Source of the DNA: Thermococcus aggregans
Lineage (GTDB): Archaea; Methanobacteriota_B; Thermococci; Thermococcales; Thermococcaceae
Length of the DNA: 64,000 nucleotides
Assembly (NCBI RefSeq): GCF_024022995.1
Contig: NZ_CP099582.1
Span: forward strand, 434,001-498,000
Direction of reading: 5' to 3'
Part shown: positions 1-7,718 of the stretch, piece after piece
How positions within the stretch are numbered: the stretch's first letter is position 1
Layout: each line of letters opens with the position of its first letter
The notes under the pieces: generated by a model
The model's input: the letters and a program-made list of their open reading frames with translations, nothing else
Told to the model about the DNA's origin: nothing
Databases searched by the model: none
Program-made: the position numbers and the translations under genes

Positions 1-227
1 CCAACAAAATCAAAACGGCCGTTGAAGAGCTCTCCAAACTTCCAGAGGTTGATGTTTTGGGGATAGCTACCGGAGCACACGATGTTCTCATGCAGGTTAC
101 CGTGAGAGACCTCCAAGAACTGGAAAGCTTTCTAATAGAAAAGCTTGGAAAAATTGACGGGATAAAGAGCACGGAAACCTCAATCCTAACAAGCGTTAAA
201 AAATGGGGATACGCAAGGGTATTTTAG
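1..227 (+). CDS. Lrp/AsnC-family regulator, C-terminal part (truncated by window edge)
   Basis: Open frame from base 3 to TAG at 225-227, giving the last 74 residues. The sequence fits the RAM (ligand-binding, beta-alpha-beta-beta-alpha-beta) domain of Lrp/AsnC transcription factors: a helix ending in LSKLPEVDVLGIATGAHDVL, then the strand LMQVTV, and the final segment IKSTETSILTSVKKWG. The helix-turn-helix lies outside the window. Such proteins sense amino acids and oligomerise through this domain. The 3' end overlaps the convergent antiporter gene by four bases. The family is fairly clear; the ligand is not. Confidence 0.75.
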   Translation, partial: NKIKTAVEELSKLPEVDVLGIATGAHDVLMQVTVRDLQELESFLIEKLGKIDGIKSTETSILTSVKKWGYARVF

Positions 228-1492
228 CGATTTCTCTTTGATCCCTTTAATATTGAAATTCTTCTCTTCGTCTCCTGCACCGCTTTTACTCTCTTTTCAG
301 CTTTTCCTTGCTTCATGGCTTCAACTTCCTCTTTAAATGCCCACTTGAGCAGAGGTGGAGTTATTAAGACGGAGATAGTTATGAAAATTAGCGTCGCCGC
401 AATGAACTTTGGAGCGTCGCTTTCGGGAATTGCACCTCCCTGAATTGCCACCATAAGGTCAACAAGTGCAACTTCCGTCCTTGGAATTGAACCAATACCC
501 ATTTGGAGGGCTTTTTTGGCGCTCCACCCCATAATCATTGCCCCAACTCCTCTGCCGAGGACCTTTCCAACGACGGCAATTATAGTTAAGACCGTTGCAA
601 GGGAAAGGGCTTCAACGCTGGCAAAAACCCTTAAATCGAGCATTGCCCCAGTGTACACAAAGAATACGGGAACCAAAAACCCATAGGCTATTGCTCTTAC
701 ATCCTCCATTATTCTCTTACCCTCAGGAAGTTTTGAGAGAACAAGACCAGCCATAAAGGCACCCTCTATAGCGGCATCAAACCAGTGTTCAGCCAGAGCA
801 GAGAACAGAAACATCAGAGCAAGCACCATTCCCAGAACACCTTTCTCAACGTGAAGCCATTCTGAAAAGCGGATGTATTTTTCTATTGTATACCACGCAA
901 CCAAACCTGTAATGATGAAAAAGATTGCCATTTTACTTATTAGCCCCAAAATACTTCCAGTGCCGACCGCGAATATGACTAGTGCTATTCCAAGGAAATC
1001 GTCCATAACACTGGCACTCAGGGAAGCGGCACCAACGTCGCTCCTCAAAACTCCGAGGTCCATCATAACCCTTACGGTAATCCCTATGCTTGTTGCCGTC
1101 AATAAAACACCACCGGCAAAGGCTTCCCTAGAAGGATAACCCATCAGCTTGAGCCCAAAGTACCCAAGAACCAAAGGGACAAAAACGCCCAGGAGAGTAG
1201 AAACAGTCGCCACCGCACCGGTTTTTTTGAGCATTTCAACATCTGTGTCAAGACCACCCAAGAAGAGCAAGAAGATTATCCCCAAACGAGCCAAAAACTC
1301 AAATGTCTCATTTGAATGCAAAGTAAGGTATTCTGGACTTACTAAGCCAAAATATATCAAATTTCCCAAAATCATACCCATCAGTATCTCTCCCAGTACA
1401 CCGGGAAGTTCAAAGCGCTCCATTAGGTGATCTCCAAGCTTTCCAAAGATAAGTGCTACTCCGAGGGTGAAGAGGATCCATTCTGGAGCCAT
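224..1492 (-). CDS. Monovalent cation/proton antiporter, CPA2 (Kef/NapA) type
   Basis: The 422-residue product is an integral membrane protein with about a dozen hydrophobic segments. It shows the CPA2 signature FLGGLDTDVEML near residues 77-88 and an adjacent Asp pair at 164-165 (SVMDDFLGIAL), the site that carries ion and proton in NapA-like antiporters. It lacks a C-terminal RCK/TrkA domain; the tail after about residue 390 is short and basic. Expected role: Na+/H+ or K+/H+ exchange at the cytoplasmic membrane. It overlaps the upstream CBS-domain gene by 37 bases, so the two are co-transcribed and the CBS protein may regulate the transporter. Confidence 0.85.
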   Translation of the reverse strand: MAPEWILFTLGVALIFGKLGDHLMERFELPGVLGEILMGMILGNLIYFGLVSPEYLTLHSNETFEFLARLGIIFLLFLGGLDTDVEMLKKTGAVATVSTLLGVFVPLVLGYFGLKLMGYPSREAFAGGVLLTATSIGITVRVMMDLGVLRSDVGAASLSASVMDDFLGIALVIFAVGTGSILGLISKMAIFFIITGLVAWYTIEKYIRFSEWLHVEKGVLGMVLALMFLFSALAEHWFDAAIEGAFMAGLVLSKLPEGKRIMEDVRAIAYGFLVPVFFVYTGAMLDLRVFASVEALSLATVLTIIAVVGKVLGRGVGAMIMGWSAKKALQMGIGSIPRTEVALVDLMVAIQGGAIPESDAPKFIAATLIFITISVLITPPLLKWAFKEEVEAMKQGKAEKRVKAVQETKRRISILKGSKRNR

Positions 1493-1980
1493 TGCACACC
1501 ACCCACCTTCATGAGTCTTAAGAACTCGTCAATGAGCAACCTCAGGCTTATTTCTCCCCTCAAAATGTTGTTTTCATCGACAATAGCTAAGATCTGTACT
1601 CTGTACCTCCTCATTTTCGTTAATGCATCCAAGACAGTGGCATCTTCGTCTATTGTCATTACATTACGCTCCATTACGTCGGATGCTTTTTCTGCTCCTC
1701 CCAAAATGGACTTGAAAACCGTGCTTATGTTGCCAAGCCTCGCCTTTGTGTTCTCCGGAGGGAGAAGAATGCATATAACATCAAGGTATCTGATGACTCC
1801 TTCAAGCTTCATCTCCTTTTTATTGTTCACAACCCATACGTGATGCCTCGTCCTGAGCAGCTTAAGAACATCTATGATGGGAGAATCAACTGTGACAATT
1901 GGCATTGAAGCTACTGACGGCATTATATTCTTCAGCTTCATTGAATAAAAAGTCTGGAGAGCCCTCTCGACGTCATTCAT
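1456..1980 (-). CDS. CBS-domain pair protein
   Basis: The 174-residue protein consists almost entirely of two CBS motifs. The first is around residues 15-75 (KNIMPSVASMPIVTVDSPI, then VWVVNNKKEMKLEGVI), the second around 100-160 (SDVMERNVMTIDEDATVLDA, then ILAIVDENNILRGEISL). CBS pairs bind adenine nucleotides and act as regulatory modules. The ATG at 1980 follows a good GGTGGTGA ribosome site. The 3' end runs into the start of the antiporter gene (37-base overlap, different frame), which suggests translational coupling and possible adenylate control of ion exchange. The function is inferred from this context. Confidence 0.85.
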   Translation of the reverse strand: MNDVERALQTFYSMKLKNIMPSVASMPIVTVDSPIIDVLKLLRTRHHVWVVNNKKEMKLEGVIRYLDVICILLPPENTKARLGNISTVFKSILGGAEKASDVMERNVMTIDEDATVLDALTKMRRYRVQILAIVDENNILRGEISLRLLIDEFLRLMKVGGVQWLQNGSSSPSE

Positions 1981-2047
1981 GCTCTCACCACCAATAGCTT
2001 GTGTTGGAAGTCCTTAAAAAGCTACGTGCCAAAAAATCTACATTCCT

Positions 2048-2062
2048 AAACATTTATAATCC
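2048..2062 (+). promoter_or_regulatory. Probable box A promoter of the thioredoxin-like/CcdA pair
   Basis: The TTTATAAT run in an AT-rich patch lies about 40 bases before the ATG at 2096, a plausible archaeal TATA box. It was identified by eye only. Confidence 0.4.
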
Positions 2063-2095
2063 ATAAAGCATACCCTTGAATCAGGTGAGAGGTTA

Positions 2096-2629
2096 ATGAA
2101 AAAAGTTCTGGGAGCGCTACTACTTGCACTCATAGTGCTCACCAGCATGTGCATATCAAATAATAACTCATCTACCTCATCGACTTCATCGACTACATCA
2201 TCTTCCAGCACGACAACAGAGACTTTTACACTTGATAAAGCAAAGTTCCACTTCTATATGTATGGAGCGGCAACGTGCCCCCACTGTAGAAAAATGAAAG
2301 AAGAGATTCCAAAGTTCTTTGGGAAAGATGCTTTAACGTACTACGAATTACAAGGTAATGAGCACAACATGAATATGTTTGAGCAGCTATACCAAATACT
2401 TGGAGTGACCGGTGTCCCGGTAATAGGCATTTTCTACGACGGAAAGCTCTATGCAATAGTCAACGGAGAATTTCCACTCGAATACGCGGATGACCTCGTG
2501 GAAGAAGCCAAAAAAGCCAATGGCGTGCTCTTTATAACTGACAAAACGTACCTCATCCCGGAAAACAAGACCGAAATTATTAATAAGCTTGAATATATCT
2601 TCACAAATGGTGAGCCGAGTGAAGTCTGA
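2096..2629 (+). CDS. Thioredoxin-fold lipoprotein or membrane-anchored protein (CPHC active site)
   Basis: The 177-residue product begins with a hydrophobic leader (residues 3-18) ending in a lipobox-like TSMC with Cys19. A Ser/Thr-rich linker (about 21-45) follows, as in extracellular archaeal lipoproteins. The globular part has a CPHC redox motif at 61-64 and a cis-Pro-like GVP at 106-108, both hallmarks of the thioredoxin/glutaredoxin fold. Likely role: thiol-disulfide exchange outside the membrane. The next gene encodes a CcdA-like electron conductor and overlaps this one by about 20 bases, so the pair probably forms one redox relay. The substrate is unknown. Confidence 0.8.
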   Translation: MKKVLGALLLALIVLTSMCISNNNSSTSSTSSTTSSSSTTTETFTLDKAKFHFYMYGAATCPHCRKMKEEIPKFFGKDALTYYELQGNEHNMNMFEQLYQILGVTGVPVIGIFYDGKLYAIVNGEFPLEYADDLVEEAKKANGVLFITDKTYLIPENKTEIINKLEYIFTNGEPSEV

Positions 2630-3344
2630 AATCAAGGTTCTTCTTTTAGTAATCTTATCTTCAATTGGATTAACGGCCGGCATACTATCACTTCTCGGCT
2701 TAAGAAATTTAATTTACCCCCTTCTCGCGCTGGCTGGTGCGGATTCAATAAACCCCTGTACGTTTGTCATTTATACGATGCTTCTCATAGCCCTCTCACT
2801 TAAGGAAAACATCTCCAAAAGGAGAATTTATGCTGTTGGACTGGCCTTTGTTGCTGCAATTTACATCTCCTACTACCTTCTTGGAGTGGGATTGGTGGTA
2901 CTCACCAAGACAATTCCAGTATGGGTTGCGGGAGTAGTTTCAATAGCTTTTGGGGCTTATACCTTTATAACCGGCTACATGGAAAAAAGCAGGATAGCAA
3001 AGAAAAAAGAAGTAAGAAAAAACATATTCAGCAGGGAAGCAACCATTTTAGGGGCATTCTCACTCGGCGTTATAGTATCGTTCACCCTCTTGCCATGTTC
3101 CTCGGGAACTTATCTGGCATACGCGATCCTCATATCCAAAGTGGGCAGGGCATTAACGTTAATCCTTCTAGCACTTTACAATGTCATCTTCATCCTTCCG
3201 CTGCTTATAATCCTCTTAACAGTTGGAAGCATAACAGAGAGCAAATCAATCTCACAAAAGATAGTCCAAAAGTCTAGAGAGCTTTCAATGATTGCCGGGG
3301 TACTGTTGATACTTCTTGGAATATACGTTATTCTTGGAATGTAG
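2607..3344 (+). CDS. CcdA/DsbD-like transmembrane electron carrier
   Basis: The product is an integral membrane protein of 245 residues with six or so hydrophobic segments. Two Cys residues lie in Pro-Cys settings inside membrane segments, SINPCTF and TLLPCSSGTY, the paired redox cysteines of the CcdA/DsbD family. Such proteins carry electrons from cytoplasmic thioredoxin to extracytoplasmic thioredoxin-fold proteins, here probably the upstream lipoprotein. The ATG at 2607 is used here, but GTG at 2619 has the better spaced ribosome site (GGTGA at 2609-2613). Either start overlaps the upstream gene. Confidence 0.8.
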   Translation: MVSRVKSEIKVLLLVILSSIGLTAGILSLLGLRNLIYPLLALAGADSINPCTFVIYTMLLIALSLKENISKRRIYAVGLAFVAAIYISYYLLGVGLVVLTKTIPVWVAGVVSIAFGAYTFITGYMEKSRIAKKKEVRKNIFSREATILGAFSLGVIVSFTLLPCSSGTYLAYAILISKVGRALTLILLALYNVIFILPLLIILLTVGSITESKSISQKIVQKSRELSMIAGVLLILLGIYVILGM

Positions 3345-3387
3345 GAAAGCTTAAATTTTTCAAATGCAAAATTTATTTGGTGTTTAC

Positions 3388-3858
3388 ATGCAGAAATGGT
3401 ATCAATCACGAGCCCTCTATGAAACCGTTTCAAAGCTCATAGAGAGGGGCGACTTTGAAAACGCATTTCAAATTGCAGAGTCAATCCCTGACAAAGGAAT
3501 AAGGGCAAAGTCAATGTCAATGGTTACGGTGGAAATGGCAAAGCAGGGAAGGGACTACAGCGAAGCCCTTAACAGAACAATAGGTGCCATACTCGAAATT
3601 GAGAACGATGAAAGCGTTACCAAAGCCCTCATGAGCTTAGCTTTTGAATTTCTTGAACTTAACCACATAGACGAAGCCCTAAAAATAGCCGAATTTATAA
3701 AAGACGTATCCAACAGGTCAAAAATACAGGCGGAGGTAGCATTAACTCTCGCAAGGCAGGGAAAAATTCAGGAAGCATTTAAGATTATTAACGATATTCT
3801 CGATGACGATGTCAAAACATGGGCAACTTCAAAGCTCGCATCCGAATTAAAGCATTGA
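3388..3858 (+). CDS. Alpha-helical repeat (TPR-like) protein
   Basis: The 156-residue product is built of repeated helix pairs of about 34-37 residues, with phrases such as GDFENAFQIAESIPDKGIRAKS, here best read as several TPR-like units (ALKIAEFI, EAFKIIND). No catalytic motif is visible. The likely role is protein-protein contact in the cytoplasm. The start at 3388 is chosen because GGTG precedes it. A larger protein with the same repeat style is encoded at 26340-27416, so the two look like paralogues. Function unknown. Confidence 0.65.
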   Translation: MQKWYQSRALYETVSKLIERGDFENAFQIAESIPDKGIRAKSMSMVTVEMAKQGRDYSEALNRTIGAILEIENDESVTKALMSLAFEFLELNHIDEALKIAEFIKDVSNRSKIQAEVALTLARQGKIQEAFKIINDILDDDVKTWATSKLASELKH

Positions 3859-3975
3859 CATCCTTCTGATTATTTTTGCATTTCTTTTTCTGAAAATACA
3901 CCCGCAATAGTTCATAATCTTTTTTAAAACCATGCTGTTTTAGCCTTTGTGCAAAAGAATGAGTGAGGTGATAAA

Positions 3976-4221
3976 ATGAAGGAACTCGTGGGGCTTATAG
4001 GTATGCTTCTTCTCGTGAGTTCCTGGATTCCTCAAACGTTGGAGACAATAAGAAATAAGAAATGTCCCTTAAATCTGGAATTTGTGTTGGTTTATATTGT
4101 TGGCTCGACACTACTTGCGATTTACTCATACCTAATAGGAGACTGGGTATTTCTAACCCTGAACTCCCTAGCAGCCCTGCAGAGTGGGGTCAACCTCTAT
4201 GTCAAGCTAAGATACAAGTGA
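3976..4221 (+). CDS. SemiSWEET/PQ-loop-like small membrane protein
   Basis: The 81-residue protein has three hydrophobic segments and a PQ pair at residues 19-20 (SSWIPQTLETIRNK) at the end of the first one. This is the layout of half-sized SWEET (MtN3/saliva) transporters, which dimerise to carry sugars. GAGGTGA precedes the ATG. It stands alone between a helical-repeat gene and a decayed region. The substrate cannot be inferred. Confidence 0.7.
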   Translation: MKELVGLIGMLLLVSSWIPQTLETIRNKKCPLNLEFVLVYIVGSTLLAIYSYLIGDWVFLTLNSLAALQSGVNLYVKLRYK

Positions 4222-4330
4222 TCACCTTCTTTCATAAAGGCCAACCAGCTCGCCGAATTGGATTATATGCCCTTCCATTGCTTTTTCTAACTCCTTTTTG
4301 CTCGCTCCGGGACCCGTTGCAACGGATATG
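4222..4330 (-). pseudogene. Possible remnant of an unidentified gene (3' end)
   Basis: On the minus strand one frame reads as protein-like sequence ending GHIIQFGELVGLYERR before a TGA at 4222-4224. The composition (KKELEKAMEG, amphipathic) looks like a true C-terminus rather than noise. It abuts the plus-strand SDR fragment head to head, and no full gene can be built. Family not recognised. Confidence 0.2.
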
Positions 4331-4486
4331 ATAAACGAAGAGATGAGAGAAAGGCTAAGAAAGCTCTCATTAACCGGGAAAATCGCCAAGCCAGAAGATA
4401 TAGCCCACGCAGTAGTCTTTCTTCTCGAAAACGACCATATAACCGGCGAAGTAGTAGACGTTAACGGAGGCCGCCTGATGGATTAA
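4303..4486 (+). pseudogene. C-terminal remnant of a short-chain dehydrogenase/reductase
   Basis: The frame reads APGPVATDM, then IAKPEDIAHAVVFLL, then ITGEVVDVNGGRLMD. These are the last roughly 60 residues of a FabG-like SDR: the PG motif after the active-site helix, the PEDIA helix and the GxxxxVDGG C-terminal strand. The Rossmann Gly-rich motif and the YxxxK catalytic site are absent and the upstream sequence belongs to something else. This is therefore a truncated gene, not a functional enzyme. A start codon assigned here would be artificial. Confidence 0.7.
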
Positions 4487-4517
4487 GTTTTTATTTGAGA
4501 TTTTCAACTTTTCTTTT

Positions 4518-4979
4518 ATGAAAGTCCTCTGGGAAAAAGAAATACCCGCAAAGGGTATTGTTGTCTCACCAAGACCCGTATGGAAGTGCCGGAGCTGTCC
4601 GGCTTATGGAAAAAGCCCTTCCTGCCCACCCTATGCCCCTTCATGGATGGAAGCAAAGGAGCTGATAAAACACTACAAAAGAGCCCTTTTGATAAAATTT
4701 GAAATCGATTTCGAGGATTTTGAAAATGAAAAGAGGAAGGCATTGGAATACATTCTAAAGAAAGAAGATGAGCTATTTAAAAACGGAAACTTCTACACAC
4801 TAGCGTTGTTCCCGGGAAACTGCAACCTTTGTGAAGAATGCGAATTTGAAAAAAGCGGAAACTGCAGAATGCCCAACAAGGTCAGACCCTCAATAGATGC
4901 TGTTGGCATAGAGCTCTCAAAGATAGTTGAGCTCAACTTCTCCGAAAGTGTTTTGTACGGCCTGATACTTATAGATTAA
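4518..4979 (+). CDS. DUF2284 family, predicted metal-binding protein
   Basis: The 153-residue protein has a Cys-rich N-terminal part (C24, C27 and C36, in KCRSCPAYGKSPSCPPYAPS) and a second Cys group near the C-terminus (GNCNLCEECEFEKSGNCRMP). This is the pattern of DUF2284, thought to bind metal or an iron-sulfur cluster. The N-terminal Met lies at 4518 after an AT-rich promoter-like stretch. The stop is followed 10 bases later by the CARF-like gene, so the three genes at 4518-6452 may form one transcript. Biochemical role unknown. Confidence 0.7.
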   Translation: MKVLWEKEIPAKGIVVSPRPVWKCRSCPAYGKSPSCPPYAPSWMEAKELIKHYKRALLIKFEIDFEDFENEKRKALEYILKKEDELFKNGNFYTLALFPGNCNLCEECEFEKSGNCRMPNKVRPSIDAVGIELSKIVELNFSESVLYGLILID

Positions 4980-4989
4980 AGTGAAGCCT

Positions 4990-5469
4990 ATGAAAGCCTA
5001 CGTTACGATGCTCGGAAGGTCGACATGGGCCATGATAAATGCCTATTATGCAGTTGTTATGAAGAACTACCGGCCTGACAAAATTTTCATCTTTCTTGAG
5101 GACATCTATACTAAAAAGCTCCCAAAAGCAGTCGAAGCACTAAAAATAATCTCCAACGAATACGGCTTTTCTCCTGAGATAGAGTGGATAATAATTGAGG
5201 AAGACAACTTTCTCGAAGCTGATGAGAAGATAGGAGAACTCCTCAAAAAGCTGAAGAAAGAAGGCTACGAGGTATCGGTGGACATAACCTCTGGAAGAAA
5301 AGCCTTGGTAGCGGGAGCCGCCATCCATGCACTTCCATTGGAAGTCGAGCACCTATTCTACCTTTCACTTAGGGACCTCGAATATGCAAACCGGCCGTAC
5401 ATGATGATTCCCCTGCACATCCAGAGGCTAAAGGACTTTATGGAGGGCAGAAGATGGAAAAAATTATAG
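4990..5469 (+). CDS. CARF-like Rossmann-fold protein
   Basis: The 159-residue product has alternating strands and helices. Strand 1 is KAYVTMLGRST (2-12), a second is DKIFIFLED (30-38), a third is EIEWIIIEED (63-72), and the key loop is DITSGRKALVAGAA at 98-111. A Ser/Thr-Gly-Arg-Lys loop after a strand, followed by a helix, is the ligand-binding signature of CARF domains, which sense cyclic oligoadenylates in type III CRISPR responses. No nuclease domain is fused. Instead the next gene, overlapping by 16 bases, encodes a PIN-fold protein. No cas gene or CRISPR array is visible in this window. The fold call is from motif reading only. Confidence 0.6.
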   Translation: MKAYVTMLGRSTWAMINAYYAVVMKNYRPDKIFIFLEDIYTKKLPKAVEALKIISNEYGFSPEIEWIIIEEDNFLEADEKIGELLKKLKKEGYEVSVDITSGRKALVAGAAIHALPLEVEHLFYLSLRDLEYANRPYMMIPLHIQRLKDFMEGRRWKKL

Positions 5470-6452
5470 AAAAGCCGGAGCTCCAGATACTGATCAACTT
5501 AATCCAGATGAGAGACAAAATCCGCGTTAGTGCTCCCCTTTACAACATGCCACTTCTCGAAGCGTATCCTTACAAAGATGGATACAGAGTAAGGGCACTA
5601 GCCAAGGAAGAGGACTTTCACAAAGTGCTCCATGGGAAAGAGAGATACCTCTACGATCTTCCCACATACAGAGACTATTACGAGTGTTTCCTTTCCAGTG
5701 GAATAATAAACTACGCCAACATAGACGAGTTCCAAAAGAAGCTTGAAGCATATAAAAGCCTCACAAGAAGGATAATCTTTGCCCCAGATACCAACCTTTT
5801 ATACCACGCGTTTCTGTCTAAGCTCAGGGGAGTGACGGGAATCCAGATAGCGATAGTTGATTTGGTTAAGAAGGAAATCGAGAATTCAATGAACTTCAAA
5901 TACAAGCATACGCACTTAAGAGAGCTGAGAAATATCCTCCACAATTCACACCTACTCCAAGAATTCAGCAACAGGAGAATGAAAAAATCAAGGAAAGCTG
6001 CCTACATAGCCCTAAGAGAATACGAAAAGCTAAAAGACAAAATAATAGAGGTGGAAAGCATCAAAGAAAAAGCAAACACCAACGACGAGCTGATAATAAA
6101 AACTCTGAAGGAATTCGACAAAAACACGCCAGCACTTGTTGTTCTCTTAACGGCAGACATAGCGATGACTGACATAGCGGAAATCGAGGGCGTTGAGTAC
6201 TTTCTCTTTGAGTATCCCCACAAAGAGCTGAGCGAACATTATGCTAGTGGCTATCAGTTGAGAACCCTGATATTCAACCTAGCGGCTGTTTTTGGTGTCA
6301 TTGAGATGAACAACGTGCTTATATTTGGCGAATTTAGAGGAAAAACTGAACTAAATGAACTGAAGTTAGTCTTCAAGAAGGACCTACATCAAGAGTTTTG
6401 TTTCCACTGGAAGTTATGCAAAAAGCTAATGGAACTGGAAATTGAGAAGTAG
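5454..6452 (+). CDS. PIN-domain nuclease-like protein, partner of the CARF-like gene
   Basis: 332 residues. The N-terminal 105 residues are of unknown fold. From about 107 a PIN-like core follows: strand and first acid RIIFAPDTNLLYHAF (D112), a second acid after a helix (DLVKKEIENS, E141), a third in TNDELIIKTLKEF (D211), and LLTADIAMTDIAE with D235 and D240 after a hydrophobic strand. These match the four-acid Mg2+ site of PIN RNases. The 16-base overlap with the CARF-like gene implies co-translation, so a cyclic-nucleotide-controlled ribonuclease is a reasonable hypothesis. A mini-ORB lies inside its 3' end (6395-6412). Confidence 0.6.
   Translation: MEKIIEKPELQILINLIQMRDKIRVSAPLYNMPLLEAYPYKDGYRVRALAKEEDFHKVLHGKERYLYDLPTYRDYYECFLSSGIINYANIDEFQKKLEAYKSLTRRIIFAPDTNLLYHAFLSKLRGVTGIQIAIVDLVKKEIENSMNFKYKHTHLRELRNILHNSHLLQEFSNRRMKKSRKAAYIALREYEKLKDKIIEVESIKEKANTNDELIIKTLKEFDKNTPALVVLLTADIAMTDIAEIEGVEYFLFEYPHKELSEHYASGYQLRTLIFNLAAVFGVIEMNNVLIFGEFRGKTELNELKLVFKKDLHQEFCFHWKLCKKLMELEIEK
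6395..6412 (+). repeat. Mini-ORB-like element inside the PIN gene
   Basis: GTTTTGTTTCCACTGGAA differs at one position from the mini-ORBs at 7651 and 7719. Similarity to the first ORB (7309 onward) continues downstream for another dozen bases (GCTRTGCARAA-like). It is coding sequence as well, so conservation could be partly fortuitous. Confidence 0.5.
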
Positions 6453-7060
6453 TCAGAAGTAGCCAACGTCTTCACTTGACTTTGATTTTTCAAGTATTTC
6501 CCTAAGGAATTCTTCGGCATCTTTTGGATCCATTCCAACCTTGACGACCAAAAGTTCAGAATATCCTCTTTTTTGGCGCCCTTCTCAAGTCGTTCCAATA
6601 CCATCATCACAATTCTTTCAAAAACTGCCATGGCGAACTCTTCTTCGAGTCCCAGAGCCCTTATAACCTCGTTCAAACCAATTAACAGGCTCGTGAGAGC
6701 ATCGTTAAATTCGCCTTTCCCAAGAGTTTTCCTGTCCAAGTCGACTCTTAAAGTTATTTCCTCGTTCATCCCAGTTATGCAGAACTTTATCAGGTTCAAC
6801 TTGTCGTTAAGCATCAAAAGAGAGTGGTAAACTTTCAAGCGCTCTGGCACTTCTAAAGCAACGGTATCAACGCCAAGAGGGACTATCAGATGAACAAATT
6901 CCTTATCTATTACTACATTAAGAACAAATGGTATTTTTGGATATTCAGCCAAATAAACCCCATCTGACTTTTTTGTCACTTTCCACGGGAGGTCCACTAT
7001 ATCCCTCGCATTGTCATACCCCTCTTCCAACCATTTGAGTACTTCCACAGGAACCACCAT
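6453..7060 (-). CDS. YbjN/CesT-like protein, frameshifted near its 3' end
   Basis: From ATG at 7060 the frame gives about 165 good residues with a pattern typical of YbjN/CesT-like chaperone folds: YHSLLMLNDKLNLIKFCI, then ITLRVDLD, then FNDALTSLLIGLNEVI. After ERLEKGAKKEDI (about 6562-6570) the frame turns into poor sequence. The next frame over continues well as LLVVKVGMDPKDAEEFLREI and ends SSEDVGYF with TGA at 6453-6455, directly abutting the convergent PIN gene. One missing base near 6565 explains this. The uncorrected frame would run to 6389 with an unnatural Ser/Gln-rich tail. It is either a real lesion or a sequencing error. Function unknown. Confidence 0.6.
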
Positions 7061-7299
7061 ATGAAGTTGAACTTTGAAGTATTTAAGTTCAATCTTCCAC
7101 CGGAAGCGATAGTCGAAATAGCCGCAAACACCTCATGAAATCTTTACAATAGACAACCCCTGTAAGGTGTAATGGCCATTTCCTATGGACGAAAAATGAA
7201 CAAAGATATGCATTGAAAAGAGTACAACAGTGCTCCCAAACATGCATCCGATTTAACAAAAGTATTTGCCAACCAACCATTTGTTAAACAGAGACCTAG

Positions 7300-7327
7300 C
7301 CCCCCAGAGTTTTATTTCCACTGGAGG
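7300..7327 (+). repeat. ORB1, long origin recognition box
   Basis: CCCCCC at 7300-7305, AGAG, then TTTTATTTCCACTGGAGG. It is the mirror of ORB2 over 25 of 26 positions and faces it across the AT-rich stretch. The C/G run is the feature that separates full ORBs from mini-ORBs. Confidence 0.85.
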
Positions 7328-7362
7328 CTGTGCAGAACACCCGACACTTTCTATTAAATTGG

Positions 7363-7560
7363 TGAAAACACTCCCATTGTTTTTACACTTTGAGATATAT
7401 ATATTTATCTATGAACATTGTTCAGAAAATAACATGACCAATGATAAGAAATAACAACTAACTGGCATTTATCATTTAAGTATTGTGAACAACTTAACAT
7501 CGACAAACTCAAATGACCCTTTTAAATGCTTTTTACATTTCTATTCTCCACAAAATCCGT
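7363..7560. other. AT-rich stretch between ORBs, probable duplex-unwinding element
   Basis: It contains GAGATATATATATTTATC near 7392 and long A/T runs with little coding potential. The position between inverted ORBs fits the site of initial strand opening. Exact boundaries are a guess. Confidence 0.55.
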
Positions 7561-7577
7561 CCGATTTTCCAAACTGG

Positions 7578-7605
7578 GTTCCAGTGGAAATGAAACTCTG
7601 GGGGG
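7578..7605 (-). repeat. ORB2, long origin recognition box (inverted)
   Basis: TTCCAGTGGAAATGAAAC followed by CTCTGGGGGG ending at 7605. It is the reverse complement of ORB1 with one difference in the T-rich arm. Confidence 0.85.
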
Positions 7606-7650
7606 CCTGTCAGACGAGTTTATGAACGCTTAGATAACCATAGAAAAGGG

Positions 7651-7668
7651 GTTTTATTTCCACTGGAA
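7651..7668 (+). repeat. Mini-ORB
   Basis: GTTTTATTTCCACTGGAA, identical to the copy at 7719-7736, in ORB1 orientation and without the C run. Confidence 0.8.
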
Positions 7669-7718
7669 CTTTTGGATGCTAATGTATTAAAATGTGCATA
7701 AATATGCAAAATTGTGGT

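Noticed and set aside
4298-4486. Small intact gene of 62 residues
   Set aside because: The sequence is the C-terminal end of an SDR without the cofactor or catalytic parts, so a fragment is the better reading.
7300-7605. MITE or insertion element with terminal inverted repeats
   Set aside because: The inverted pair would suit terminal repeats, but there is no target duplication, and the same core recurs outside the pair in mini-ORB form.
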